Shown here: positions 11,501-20,411 of the stretch, piece by piece
Numbering within the stretch: the first letter of the stretch is position 1
Layout: each line of letters starts with the position of its first letter
Source: Asterias rubens
Taxonomy: Eukaryota; Echinodermata; Asteroidea; Forcipulatida; Asteriidae
Assembly: GCF_902459465.1 (NCBI RefSeq)
Contig: NC_047076.1
Location: forward strand, 4,105,488 to 4,169,487
Direction: 5' to 3'
DNA: 64,000 nucleotides
Notes under the pieces: model-generated
Told to the model about the DNA's origin: nothing
What the model saw: the letters and a program-made list of their open reading frames with translations, nothing else
The model's database searches: none
Program-made: the position numbers and the translations under genes

Positions 11501-14500
11501 CAAAAACAAATTTTTGCTGATAATACTGTCATCTTCAAGAAAGAAGTTGTATCGTTGCTTATTATTGAAATAATGCAAATTACTTTATCCAGTCCAGCCA
11601 AAAGAGTCGTTTGTCGAATATATCATTTTGGAGAAGCAAACCAACGAGGGTTAAATTTTCAACAAAAACATTTTTTTTTATTTTATATAAATGGCCACAT
11701 AAATTGTATCAAAAATAAATTTTATATTATAGGGGTGTGATGGAGCACTGTACAAAAACCCAGTATTGTTATTATCATTTTTATTTGCACAAATTGTGAA
11801 GTAGGTCTTGTTTTGAATTAATTAATTTGATTAACACACATAGAAATATAAGAGAACAAACTGATTAAACACAAATGAGTATAGATGTTGTCCTTGTATA
11901 TTTGGTTTGCGGTAACACCATGTGTGTATCTACTTACCAGGTAGAGTTGTTCTTAGGGAACTGTCTTGCTTTATTCTACTGCCGTGGAGTAGATAATCGG
12001 AGGTTCGGGAGACTTCTCAGTTCTGAAAAGAACTGTCCTGCTTATTTAACTATTACCAGGGCGGATGGTATAGAAATTAGACTGGACTACTACTTTAGCT
12101 TATAGGATCGTAATTAACTGTACTGCCGCGGAGTCAGTTCTGAAATTGGTCTCAACGTTTGGACTAGCTTGCTCTATACATTGATACCTCACCATGCAAT
12201 GCCTCAAATCCTATAGATGTTGCCCTTGACCATGTTGTGTACAGCGAGATTACTCCGGTAAGATGGGGTTTGCAGAGTTCAAGGAACTATGGACTGTCAT
12301 TAACCAATGGAAGCAGACGTTCATTCAGTTTGACACTGACAGATCAGGAACAGTACAGGGACATGAGCTGCATAATGCAATCAAGAGTTTTGGTAAGTTT
12401 TTTTATACCTCTGTAACAAATTGTGATATTTTATTAGTCGAGAACCAACCACGTGATGTGATACAAAGACGCATGTTCCATGGCTGCACAGCGCAGGGGG
12501 TAACTTAAGTTTTTTCAACCGGTGTACGTTATTTTGATCGCTCCTACCGTTGGTAGATTTGCAGCACTTTGTACGAAACAGATCATGAACAGTACAGGGA
12601 CATGAGCTGCATAATGCAATCAAAAGTATAAAGAGATATGGTAATAGACTGGGGCTCAGGCATGCAACTCTTCCGCGGACCCGCCATTGTCCAAGTTTCA
12701 TGAAATAGTACTCCACCATTACAAAAAAAATCTGCGTCAAATAAAATCAGGCTCCATGAATGAAAACAAGTTGTGCGGAAGGTTACAGACAAAAGCATTA
12801 CACAGTCCAGACACAGACGCAAGTTTTCCTCGCACAGCATACATTCTACATTATTTTTGCATGGTCTGGCTCCTTGGTGTTTTTGTTGATTGTTGTATAA
12901 GGGAATTCAGGGGATCCAGACACTGTAAGGACCCAATATCAAATATTCTGCTAGCTTCAGTCCTCGCAATCCCCTCTATCGTTGGAAATAAGGCCTATAC
13001 TGTATCACCATAGAGGTTTACCAACTCGACAAGAATTTCTTGCATCAAGACTAATCAATGCTAAGTTTGGTGGATCATTCATGGATTTATAGTTGATATT
13101 TTGACCAATTTGATCCTTGGTGTGTTGATCACTTCACCACACCACACTCGCTCAAACAGTTCTTGTTGGCGGGATCGTGGCTTACAGAAACGCCCTCTAG
13201 CGGTGGAAATGGGGCCTACATTGTATTTGGTATTACCATAGAGGTTGACCAACTCAACAAGAACGTCATGTATGAAAACTGATCAATGCTATAAAAGCCT
13301 TCTCCAGAAGACGATCAGAGTGTACTGATCGAAGTGTCGAGTTGAAACCAATGGTTCTTTTCAGAACCACCCCAACTCACTTAGAGATTATCATGGATAC
13401 ATGGTTTTACCGAAAACCTTTACTTTTTCATATTTCCACCATCCAGTTTCAAATCTTACTTAGTGGTAAGCTTGGTGGGCCATTCATGGATGTATAGTTG
13501 ATATTTTGACCGTTTTGATCCTCAGGTTACAACTTGTCTCCACAATGTCTTGGTGTGTTGATCAGACGGTATGAGAAGTCTGGTCATATCACCTTTGATG
13601 ACTTTGTGTCTTGTGTGGTACGCTTAAGAGCACTCACAGGTGAGTTCAGTTTAGACTCATGTGATAAGCCTGGTTAGCATGGTTATGTTATTAATTTTTT
13701 GGTTTTTACCCATACACCGATGTATGTATGCACTTTATGCTCGAGTCTACTTTCCCGAGTCCTGTGAACAAATATCACAGGCATATTACTCGGGTGGGAT
13801 TCGAACCCACGACCCTTGCAATTCCAGAGCAGTGTCTTACAAAAATTTTGGTTTTTAATATGGGTAAAAAACAAAAATTAATGAAATTCTTTATCACCGA
13901 TGCAAATTTAACATCATCTCTTATATAATTATGTTATCAATCATTAGATGAACATTTAAAGACATCCAGCTAAAAGCCTGTGTTATGCTTTCTTTTTTTT
14001 TTGCAGCCACTTTCCAGAGTAGAGACACACAGCGAAATGGTTACGCAAATTTCCAGTATGATGATGTAAGTGTTTTTTTTTTTTTTGTGTTTGGAGTTTA
14101 TTAAAGGCACTCGGCACTCTTGGTAACTACTCAAAAAATTTAGTTGGTAATGAGCAATGACGAGCTGTTGATAGAATACAAAATTGTGAGAAAAAAGGTC
14201 CCTCTGCAGTATGCCTACCAGAGTTTTTGAGAAAGGGATAATTTGTGCAACAAGGGTAGTTTTTTTTCATTATTCTGTTGCAAATTTCGATGACCAATTG
14301 AGCCCAAATTTTCTGAGGTTTGTTATTATGCATATGTTAAGATACACCAAGTGAGCAAACTGGTCTTTGACAAGTTCACCAAATATGTCCAGTGCCTTTA
14401 AAGAGACTTTATTATTGTACATGGTGTCTCCGCAAACCTTGATTGATTACTGAGATGCAGTAAGTGTTAACAACATTTACGGATGAGAATAATAATAATG

Positions 14501-16040
14501 GTTTCTTAAATAGACCGATTGCATATGACGTCACGCTCTCAAAAAGGAGGCAGATCGTTGGACAATAGCTGTTCTCTGTGTGTGAAAAACGTGCACCTGA
14601 CCTCAGCTTACCTGTAGCGTTTTGCATTATGCAAAGGGGGAGCTATTGCAGAACGCGCCTCTGAACAATGCGCGCAATTTCGGGTGTCAACTGTGTTTTG
14701 TGCATGTTTGTACATGTTTACGATTTTGACACCCAAAATGATACCAAGGAGAGGCACATGTGAGTACGCTGTGCGTATTGAGAGGTCTATAGCGCCCATA
14801 TCCGTCACTCAGTGACGATATCTACGTATTTGTGTCTAATCAGTTTGTAATCTTGTATTTCTAATATGTCGGGGAATTGATGATAATAATCAAACCATAA
14901 CATTTCATTTCATTTCATAATAATACTAATAATAGTGACTTCTTAGATAGCGCTCATATTGTCACTCTGTGACGCTCAAGAGACACTAAGAGACACTCAA
15001 GGCGCTTCAACATTCAGTATTTTCCTGCAGGGTGTGTGGGACTAAGTTTTTGAATTATGAGACCTACTCCTTTTAACATAGCACCACGTAATGGTTTGCA
15101 AGGTGCTGTGGCACGACATGCTGCCAATCAAACCAGGAACACTGGGGCGAACCCCTTCTTTTTCTACTAAGTGTACTTGGTTGTTTTACATCCATAATAC
15201 AACACACGAGACCAACGGCTTTACGTCTCTTACTTGCTTAGTGTATGCATGCGAAGTGTAACAACGTTCATGTGTCTGTGCTATTTTTTGTTTTTCCCCA
15301 TGTACAGTTCATTAGAAGCGTCATGACCATTTAATCTCTCTCGATCTCTGAATGAGAAATTCATCGCTGATGTGTAAATACTCAAAAGAAGCTGACACCA
15401 GTTGTAAAAAAGTGGTTAACAACACAGAAACAAATAATGAATTCAAACCTTTTAACACGTAGTGATAAAACTTCTTGTAATAAACTTTGTATTGTGTTGA
15501 TGTAATGCACTACCCCCCCCCCCCCCAAACTGTAGGCCTGTATGCTTCGTTTTTGAAAGGGCAAAGGCACCAAGGCATGTTCTCCTTGGTAAAGGGCACC
15601 CTATGAGCAAATTGTAAATTTCTACTGGTGCATTTAAGGGTACCAAGGCATTGACCAGGGCCCAATTTGATAGAGCTGTTTATGCACAAAAAGTAGCTAC
15701 AAAGCACAATAAAATTATGCTTACCAGAATAAGGTTACCAGCCAAAGTACCATGTCACATGTACACTTTGTGACTGGTATCCTGCTTATTTTCGCTAAGC
15801 AGAAAGGTGTGGAGCATAATTCTGTACTTAAGCAACTCTATGAAATTGGGGCATGGAGGCAATCGCCTTTGTTGCCTCCGTGAAGTTATCAGGCCTGCAA
15901 CTGTCTATGCACTGTGAGTGTTAAGTACAAGTGGTTAGTATTCAACTTGATGTCATGGACACTGTTCTTGATATTTTAACTTAATGATGTGTCCTTGTTA
16001 TTGTTCTTAACAGTTCATCAAGTCTGTCTCTTGCCTGTAG
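5509..16040 (+). CDS. Sorcin/grancalcin-like penta-EF-hand protein (8 coding exons)
   Basis: Penta-EF-hand proteins bind calcium in the cytosol, dimerise, and move to membranes on calcium binding. Coding exons are 5509-5559, 9461-9499, 10107-10176, 11319-11362, 12245-12392, 13526-13639, 14007-14065 and 16014-16040. All introns are GT-AG, the phases join cleanly, and the total is 183 aa plus stop. The N-terminus is a short Gly/Pro/Ala/Tyr tail (MAYPGYGAPQ), typical of the family. The EF1 region reads DPLWGWFQAVAGQDGQIEP (residues 18-36). The EF2 loop is residues 68-79 (DRDYSGKMGFAE) and the EF3 loop 98-109 (DTDRSGTVQGHE), both with canonical ligand positions. The degenerate EF4 and EF5 that drive dimerisation end in YDDFIKSVSCL. 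The length is close to human sorcin (198 aa, from memory). Grancalcin is the alternative name; a phylogeny would separate them. Intron 5 carries decayed exon duplicates. Confidence 0.93.
6810..7590. repeat. Tandem array, about 205-bp period, 4 units (sorcin intron 1)
   Basis: Four diverged units begin near 6815, 7022, 7225 and 7440. Each contains GGGAATTTT-like starts, then GGCATCTCACTTTTCTA, CTTGTCCAAAAATGAAGG, GATATGCACTTTTGA and an AATTTGCATATTTT end. Stop codons interrupt all frames. The array sits in intron 1 of the sorcin-like gene and has no recognised function. Confidence 0.8.
7989..8060. repeat. Half copy of the 246-412 foldback family
   Basis: The sequence follows the end of the 246-412 element read inward (CAAATATTGACTGCTTCGAG, ACTATGACTCCCGAGG, GATCCCCGGAG). 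It stops exactly where the 8061-8398 inverted structure begins. The right half is missing. Confidence 0.7.
8061..8398. repeat. Inverted pair of MITEs (four copies of one terminal motif)
   Basis: The motif CCGTATGGCGCCACCACTTT occurs at about 8069, inverted at about 8163, again at about 8279 and inverted at about 8368. Positions 8061-8190 form one MITE with its own inverted ends. Positions 8273-8398 form a second copy in opposite orientation, with the shared internal AATATAGTATCTAATTTACC in mirror image. A degraded relative lies at 37283-37372. Confidence 0.85.
8764..8906. mobile_element. Second copy of the 2662-2818 palindromic MITE
   Basis: The ends GACCCAGTAA and TTACTGGGTC and the inner GCGCTGTACTCCTTTTTT and AAAAAAGGAGTAC arms match the copy at 2662-2818. 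The flanks are TATTTTC and TATTTTA, an imperfect target duplication. It lies in intron 1 of the sorcin-like gene. Confidence 0.7.
10468..10628. repeat. Palindromic MITE in sorcin intron 3
   Basis: The arms carry GGGGCACAGT, GGCCCAAGG, GATGTCAAAACCA and CTATGCCC in mirror order around 10548. The layout resembles the foldback element at 246-412 and the insert at 53684-53950: outer TATTGACT-like ends, then a compact palindrome. No ORF is present. Confidence 0.7.
10866..10909 (+). other. Hammerhead-like stem-loop motif (diverged)
   Basis: The sequence CTCCTGAAGATGAGCAG, followed by TTTGAAACGTCGAGACC, has the order CUGA-n-GA / stem / GAAAC seen in hammerhead ribozyme cores. An inverted partial copy lies immediately upstream (about 10800-10865). 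Stem II is weak here. Better paired relatives are at 13303-13346 (+) and 45231-45267 (-). The assignment is tentative. Confidence 0.35.
11135..11275 (-). repeat. LINE 3'-end-like fragment with (AAT)n tail
   Basis: An ATAATAATA microsatellite (11139-11160) is followed by ATATAGCTCTTC, GAAGCGCTTTACAAA and AGGTAAGTTTTCAG. The layout matches the 3' end of the LINE fragment at 47720-48256. This is a short truncated copy in sorcin intron 3, on the minus strand if the comparison is right. Confidence 0.5.
11960..12215 (-). repeat. Dispersed repeat with paired CCGCGGAGT motifs (possible Penelope-like end)
   Basis: It contains CTACTGCCGTGGAGTAGAT, CAGTTCTGAAAAGAACTGTC, TTTAGCTTATAGGATCGTAA, CTGCCGCGGAGTCAGTT, then CAACGTTTGGACTAGCTTGC and ATTGATACCTCACCATGCAA. 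The same blocks recur at 41330-41630 and partly at 44740-44870 and 45225-45290. The final block is the decayed complement of the hammerhead-like motif. It sits just before sorcin exon 5. Confidence 0.6.
12579..12630 (+). pseudogene. Dead duplicate of the 3' half of sorcin exon 5
   Basis: The segment repeats the exon 5 stretch 12342-12391 almost base for base (GAACAGTACAGGGACATGAG and GCTGCATAATGCAATCAA). The Gly codon GGA of the EF3 loop has become TGA, and the GT splice donor after TTTTG is lost. It cannot serve as an alternative exon. It belongs to a local duplication that also copied the exon 6 acceptor region (13068-13130). Confidence 0.85.
13068..13130 (+). pseudogene. Decayed duplicate of intron 5 end and exon 6 start
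   Basis: The sequence matches 13470-13565 (CATTCATGGAT, TATAGTTGATATTTTGACC, TTGATCC, then TTGGTGTGTTGATCA). It lacks the 28 bases that hold the AG acceptor and the first exon 6 codons. Neighbouring blocks at 12975-13050 and 13195-13275 are also tandem relatives. The duplicate is not splice-competent. Confidence 0.8.
13303..13346 (+). other. Hammerhead-like stem-loop motif
   Basis: The motif CCAGAAGACGA is followed by a perfect 6-bp stem GATCAG / CTGATC (13313-13318 with 13325-13330, loop AGTGTA), then GAAGTGTCGAG. A relative at 45231-45267 on the minus strand has a different but equally perfect stem (GACTAG / CTAGTC) and an intact CTGACGA...GAAAC core. This copy has CAGAAGA and GAAGT in place of CTGANGA and GAAAC, so cleavage activity is doubtful. 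Confidence 0.45.
13688..13858 (-). mobile_element. tRNA-derived SINE (partial), B-box GGGTTCGAATCC
   Basis: On the minus strand the head reads GTAAGACACTGCTCTGGAAT...GGGTCGTGGGTTCGAATCCC. It is followed by ATTTGTTCACAGGACTCGGG and a tail ending GTATGGGTAAAAACC. The same element occurs at 16545-16742, 49432-49700 and 57785-57990, and in plus orientation at 51290-51445. It is a short copy in intron 6 of the sorcin-like gene. Confidence 0.7.
14101..14401 (-). mobile_element. TTAA-bounded MITE, subtype with AGCTGTTGATAG
   Basis: The element begins TTAAAGGCACTCGGCACTCT and ends AATATGTCCAGTGCCTTTAA, so TTAA is present at both edges. The interior follows the family order seen in reverse-oriented copies (GAGCTGTTGATAG, CCCTCTGCAGT, TTTTGAGAAAGG, CATATGTTAAGATACACCAA). 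It lies in intron 7 of the sorcin-like gene. TTAA duplication is typical of piggyBac and Kolobok transposons. Confidence 0.8.
15505..15655. repeat. Copy of the 42763-43222 array unit, next to a poly-C tract
   Basis: After a run of C (about 15512-15526) the sequence GCCTGTATGCTTCGTTTTTG, AAAGGGCAAAGGCACCAAGG and AAAGGGCACCCTATGAG is the reverse complement of the unit tandemly repeated at 42763-43222. This shows that the array unit is an interspersed element. It is in sorcin intron 7. Confidence 0.65.
15658..15850. repeat. GGGCCCAATTTCATAGAGCT-family element
   Basis: It opens GGGCCCAATTTGATAGAGCT and closes CTCTATGAAATTGGGG, with mirrored GCTTACCAG and CTGGTATCCTGC inside. It is another copy of the element at 604-850, located in intron 7 of the sorcin-like gene. 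Confidence 0.7.
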
Positions 16041-16507
16041 GAGGACGACTGATCGCTATCCTATGACAAGCCCATAGTTTGTTAGGTTTATTTTGTTATA
16101 TCTCGGGGTTTATTTCTTATATTATCTCTGGGTTATTTTCTTACATCTTAAAATTGTCCTTAAAATATACGATCTTACCATCCAGCTACCAATTTCACGA
16201 AACTTTACGCCACTGTTTAAGTCCACTTGCACAATGTATAAACGTTGCGCAAGTGGATTACACAGCTGCAGGGATGGAAGACAAAACCCTAATATTTCCT
16301 CACTTATAAGTCGGAGGGTTTTGTTCACTGTTCTTCAGGACAAGCCAAGTATTACATATAAAACAAAGTATTTTCTAGATTTACATTTTAAAATTTGCAC
16401 AACTAAAACATTAGAAAACAAGGAGATGATTAGCAGTTCATCTTGTTTAAGATTTAAGTCTTTCATTTCGATTGATATTACCACTCAACATTTTTGTGAA
16501 TTTCCAT

Positions 16508-16513
16508 AATAAA
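16508..16513 (+). promoter_or_regulatory. Candidate polyadenylation signal of the sorcin-like gene
   Basis: AATAAA lies about 470 bases after the stop codon at 16038-16040 and is the first canonical hexamer downstream. A second lies near 17609. Transcript data would decide which one is used. Confidence 0.4.
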
Positions 16514-16544
16514 GGGCCAAAGGTCATGTACTTCAGAGATGTTA

Positions 16545-16742
16545 ATTTTGCATTAGGGATAAAGAAATTAATTTAGATTTTACCCTTACACTGATGTGTA
16601 TTAAACAAGGTTTATGTATACTCGGTACTTTCGCGAGTTCTTTGAAAAAAAATCCACAGGCAAATCACTCGTTTGGTATTTGAACTCACGACCTTTGTAC
16701 TGCAAGAGCAGGTGTCTTAACACTAGCCCACTGAGCTAAACC
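16545..16742 (-). mobile_element. tRNA-derived SINE copy
   Basis: The order matches the copy at 49432-49700: a TTTTGCATTAGGGATAAAGA flank, then ACACTGATGTGT, TATACTCGGTACTTTCGCGA, CACAGGCAAATCACTCG and a reversed tRNA-like head (TTTGAACTCACGACC, GTGTCTTAACACTAGCCCAC, TGAGCTAAACCC). The element is in the 3' flank of the sorcin-like gene. Confidence 0.65.
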
Positions 16743-17244
16743 CAAGGCTGTTTATAGTCATTCCAGTTTCATAGAGTTCATTGAACAAGCTCAAAAGTTT
16801 TAAGGAAAACTAAATTACGTGGTTATGACAAACTTAAAGCTAAGTGTGTTTATCTAGAAATTAAAACTTCAATTTTGTAGTAGACCCTTCCCACGAAATA
16901 ATGTAAATTGCAAGTCATGCGTGCGCACTAACACTTTGGTTGGCAAAATGAAAGAACATTGTGACTGTTTGTAATGGGATGATAGTGGCGTGACGCAGAC
17001 GGGTTTGGCGTCTACTTAAAGTGCACGTCTCTATGGCGTTTGCCAACCAACAGTGTCTGTGCACATGTTTGAATGTAATAAGGGTATTTCATGTGATGGG
17101 TCTATTGTAATGTACCTGTACACATAGATATAGATGTTCACTTTTTATTTTTAACTTAAACTACTTGTATTTTCATTTTGTTCGTTTTGTCTTAATTTCT
17201 AAAGAGATGGTTATAAGCAGCTGGTTATAAGTAACTGATAAATA

Positions 17245-17415
17245 GACCCTTTTCGAAACCACAGCTTTGGCTCCAGATTCGACTCAGGATAGCTTTGCTC
17301 TGTTGTTGTTTTGATAATTGCACGTGCTTTGCTACGTGCTCAAGGCTTCAGATGTGAGAACGGAGCCTGAAGCTGGATCGAAAGCCGAAGCAGTGGATTT
17401 GAAAAGGTCCATAGA
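17245..17415. repeat. Inverted-repeat element with GACCCTTTTCGAAACC ends
   Basis: The ends are GACCCTTTTCGAAACCACAG and GTGGATTTGAAAAGGTCC, with mirrored CTTTGGCTCCAG and GAAGCTGGATCGAAAGCC inside. A related element with AGGCCTTTTCGAATCCATGG and CCGTGGTTTCGAAAAGGGCC is at 36384-36505. The stretch 17415-18670 shows AT-rich DNA without a recognised gene. Confidence 0.65.
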
Positions 17416-18670
17416 CATGCTTGATAGGCGGTAGTCTTGGTGCAAGGCGATCTTGTTTCTTATCACTCAACTATCGTGTTTCACACTATCCAAACTATCG
17501 TACCCGTTGGGTGGAACCCTGTGTGAAATTTAGGAACGTCTTTCATCGAGACTTACTTATAAGTAGCCAAGGAAGTGCAGCCCAAGAAAACACAGTTTAA
17601 TGTTCACAAATAAAACATGTTTTTAATATCATTCAAATATGGAGCACATACATGTAGGTTTTTCTTTTTAGTCTTGGGATGGATTTTATTGCTTTGTAAA
17701 ATCAACACCTGGACTATAATAATGTAGTTTTACTATACACACTGTTACTGACCATGAACAAAACATACTTTGAACTGTGCCTATGTATCATTTAAACAAG
17801 TATATTGTGAGAAAAGTAAAATCAATCATGTAGTTGAATAAAAATATAGTTAATAGTGTCTATTTCGACAATTGATTCGTGTACACAATTCATTGCATAA
17901 AACAAATTATATTACATTTTCTATATATTTTACTTAAATGCTTGTTGTATGGCTAAATGATAGCAAGGATATAGTTTACTGCCAGAACCTGCTGAAGAAT
18001 AAATTTCCAAACAACTTTAACAACTATTCACTCCTTGCTGTTCAGATCTATTTAGAGCCTCTAATTGTGGACAGCACTGAACAGAAGCATTGTATAACCC
18101 CTGTATTGCATGATAATGCAATGACACCTTTATGCAAACATGTGTACAGTTATAAAGTGGTACATTGTAAACAATTGTTTTTATAACAGCTCTATAGAAA
18201 CATATACAATACGACAAATGATAATATCAATGTTTTACATGTATTTTTGGTCATCGTTTGCATTTCAGTTTTTTTTCTCCAAATCTTTTATTATTGAACA
18301 AAAGTTATAATGGCAAACAAGGTTAGGTTAGAAGCAGTGATGTAAGACAATGTTCAATTGTAGAATTGCATTTTTTATTGATTCTCATGAGAATAATAAA
18401 CTTGTATAACTTTGAAGTTCACCTTCAACCTCGTCTTTTTAAAATGAATATAAATGTTTCTGGTTTTTCTATGTGTCATTTTAAAAAGGTAATTTGGAGA
18501 ATTTGAACCTGCATTAGCAACCTCTATTTTCAAAATGACCTAACTAGCCCTTACATTGGCAGTCTGCCTATTTGTTTTTCAATACAAAAATTGATTTACA
18601 AATATTGTATATTTGTTGCTGCTGTATGTAAAATACTGCAAAGTCCACAGTGTGACCACTTATTTGTTAC

Positions 18671-19047
18671 TTAAAGCCATTGGACACTTTCGGTAAACGG
18701 TATTATCCAAGGCCCACACTTCGTGTACCACAACTTATATATAAAATAACAAACCTGTGAAAATTTAGTCTCAATCGGTCATCGGAGTCGGGAGAAAATA
18801 ACGGGAAAACCCACCCTTGTTTTCCCGCGTTTCGCCGTGTCATGACATGTGTTTAAAATAAACCTGTATTTCTCGCGCTATGGAGAATTGATATTGTTTT
18901 AATGCTTTCTGAAAAAGTAAAGCATTTCATGAAATAATATTTCAAGATAAGTCTTTCACAATTACCTTCTGTAAACCCTGTACATTATTTGTAAATCTGT
19001 GAAGTTTTAAAAATAAATTCTGTACCGAAAGTGTATAATGGCTTTAA
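18671..19047. mobile_element. TTAA-bounded MITE, subtype B (AAGCCATT...AATGGCTT ends)
   Basis: It begins TTAAAGCCATTGGACACTTT and ends GAAAGTGTATAATGGCTTTA plus A. The 5' interior shares ACCTGTGAAAATTTAG and CTCAATCGGTCATCGGAGTC with the main TTAA family, but the right half differs. A second subtype B copy is at 44901-45220. Both edges carry TTAA. Confidence 0.85.
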
Positions 19048-19202
19048 CTCACACAACCGGGTTGGTGTACGTTCGTGGAGTGAATGGTACTCTACTCTCT
19101 CTAAATGTAAAAGAGTAAAAAACACCACTCTGTAATTAATGCTTTACATTTAGCGTTGTCATTCATATGGCTCTTTAAAAAGAATGGTGGTTATTTCACT
19201 CT

Positions 19203-19589
19203 TTAAAGACCCTGGACACTATTGGTAATTTTCAAAGACCAGTCTTCTCACTTGTTGTATCTCAACATATGCATAAAATAACAAACCTGTGAAAATTTTA
19301 GCTCAATCGGTCATCGAACTTCTGAGATAATAATGAAAGAAAAAATACCCTTGTCACACGAAGTTGTGTGCGTTTTGATAGCTGATTTCGAGACCTTCAA
19401 GTTCTAAACTTGAGGTCTCGAAATCAAATTCGTGAAAAATTACTTCTCTCTCGAAAACTATGGCACTTCAGAGGGAGCCATTTCTCACAATGTGTTATAC
19501 CATCAACCTCTCCCCATTACTGGTCACCAAGAAAGGTTTTATGCTAATAATTATTTTGAGTAATTACCAATAGTGTCTACTGCCTTTAA
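19203..19589 (+). mobile_element. TTAA-bounded MITE, main subtype
   Basis: A near full-length member (about 387 bp). It starts TTAAAGACCCTGGACACTAT and ends AATAGTGTCTACTGCCTTTA plus A. The centre is an inverted pair around GAGACCTTCAAGTTCTAAAC and TTGAGGTCTCGAAATC. Other main-subtype copies are listed separately. Confidence 0.9.
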
Positions 19590-19977
19590 GGGGAGTTTCA
19601 CTCCAGGACAGAGTAAAAAGTCACTCAAAAAGATGCAAACTTCAATCTAAAAGAGTGGTAGACCACTCAGAAAAGAGTTGTCCGTTATATGGCTCTTCAG
19701 AGAGTGCTTTTTCACTCTTTACGTTTAGAGAGTATATTACATCATTTGCAGACATAAACGAAAGTTCTCCCAAGTATTAACTACACAATGTTTACTTTTA
19801 CTGAAAGAAAGCTAAATTCCTCCCAAGCATCACATGAATCGTTTTGCCATGTGTAGGGCCTATACCATCATTTCAAAGAAAAATTCAATTTGTATAATTT
19901 TTTGAAGCGTTATCACCCGACAATATTGTGCTAGTTTTTCTCAGCAGTCACTGACTGACAAAAAAGTAAAACAGGTC

Positions 19978-20172
19978 ACAATTTGATAGAGCTGCTTATT
20001 ACTAAGCCGAAAATATTGCTTTACAAATTTTCTGAGCAGTAAACCAGTTACAAATTGTACATGTGTGATGGTAGTTTGACTGGTAACCTTATTCTGGTAA
20101 GCATAATTTTGTTGTGCTTATGTGTTTTTTGTTTTTTTGTGTTAAGCATGCAGCTCTACGAAATTGGGCCAT
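19978..20172. repeat. GGGCCCAATTTCATAGAGCT-family element upstream of the dioxygenase gene
   Basis: The left end CACAATTTGATAGAGCTGCT and right end GCAGCTCTACGAAATTGGGC are inverted copies, with mirrored ACCAGTTACA and GACTGGTAACC motifs between. The element ends about 240 bases before the presumed start codon of the dioxygenase, so it lies in or near that promoter. Confidence 0.7.
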
Positions 20173-20411
20173 TGTCGTTGGAGCGATATTTAAAATCGAA
20201 CCCCACAAATCCACATAAAATACAGCAGTACCGAAGGTGTAATTCTCTTTAAACAATGTTTGTATGGACTGTGCACTACCAGTGCGGTCAAAGTTCAATG
20301 CAATGATTACTTTAACATTGTAAAACAGCTGTGTACAAACAGTGGTGCAGAGTGATGTAGTTTATATTATAAATACAAGGGGCGAAGGTGCAGGGAGGGC
20401 CAGCTGCAGTC

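Noticed and set aside
12381-12740. 119-aa minus-strand frame across sorcin exon 5 and its duplicate
   Set aside because: It is antisense to the real exon and to the dead copy, with no recognisable protein features.
20388-20411. In-frame GTG start 24 bases upstream of the dioxygenase ATG
   Set aside because: Nuclear animal genes rarely use GTG, and the ATG at 20412 gives a sensible N-terminus. I therefore kept the ATG.
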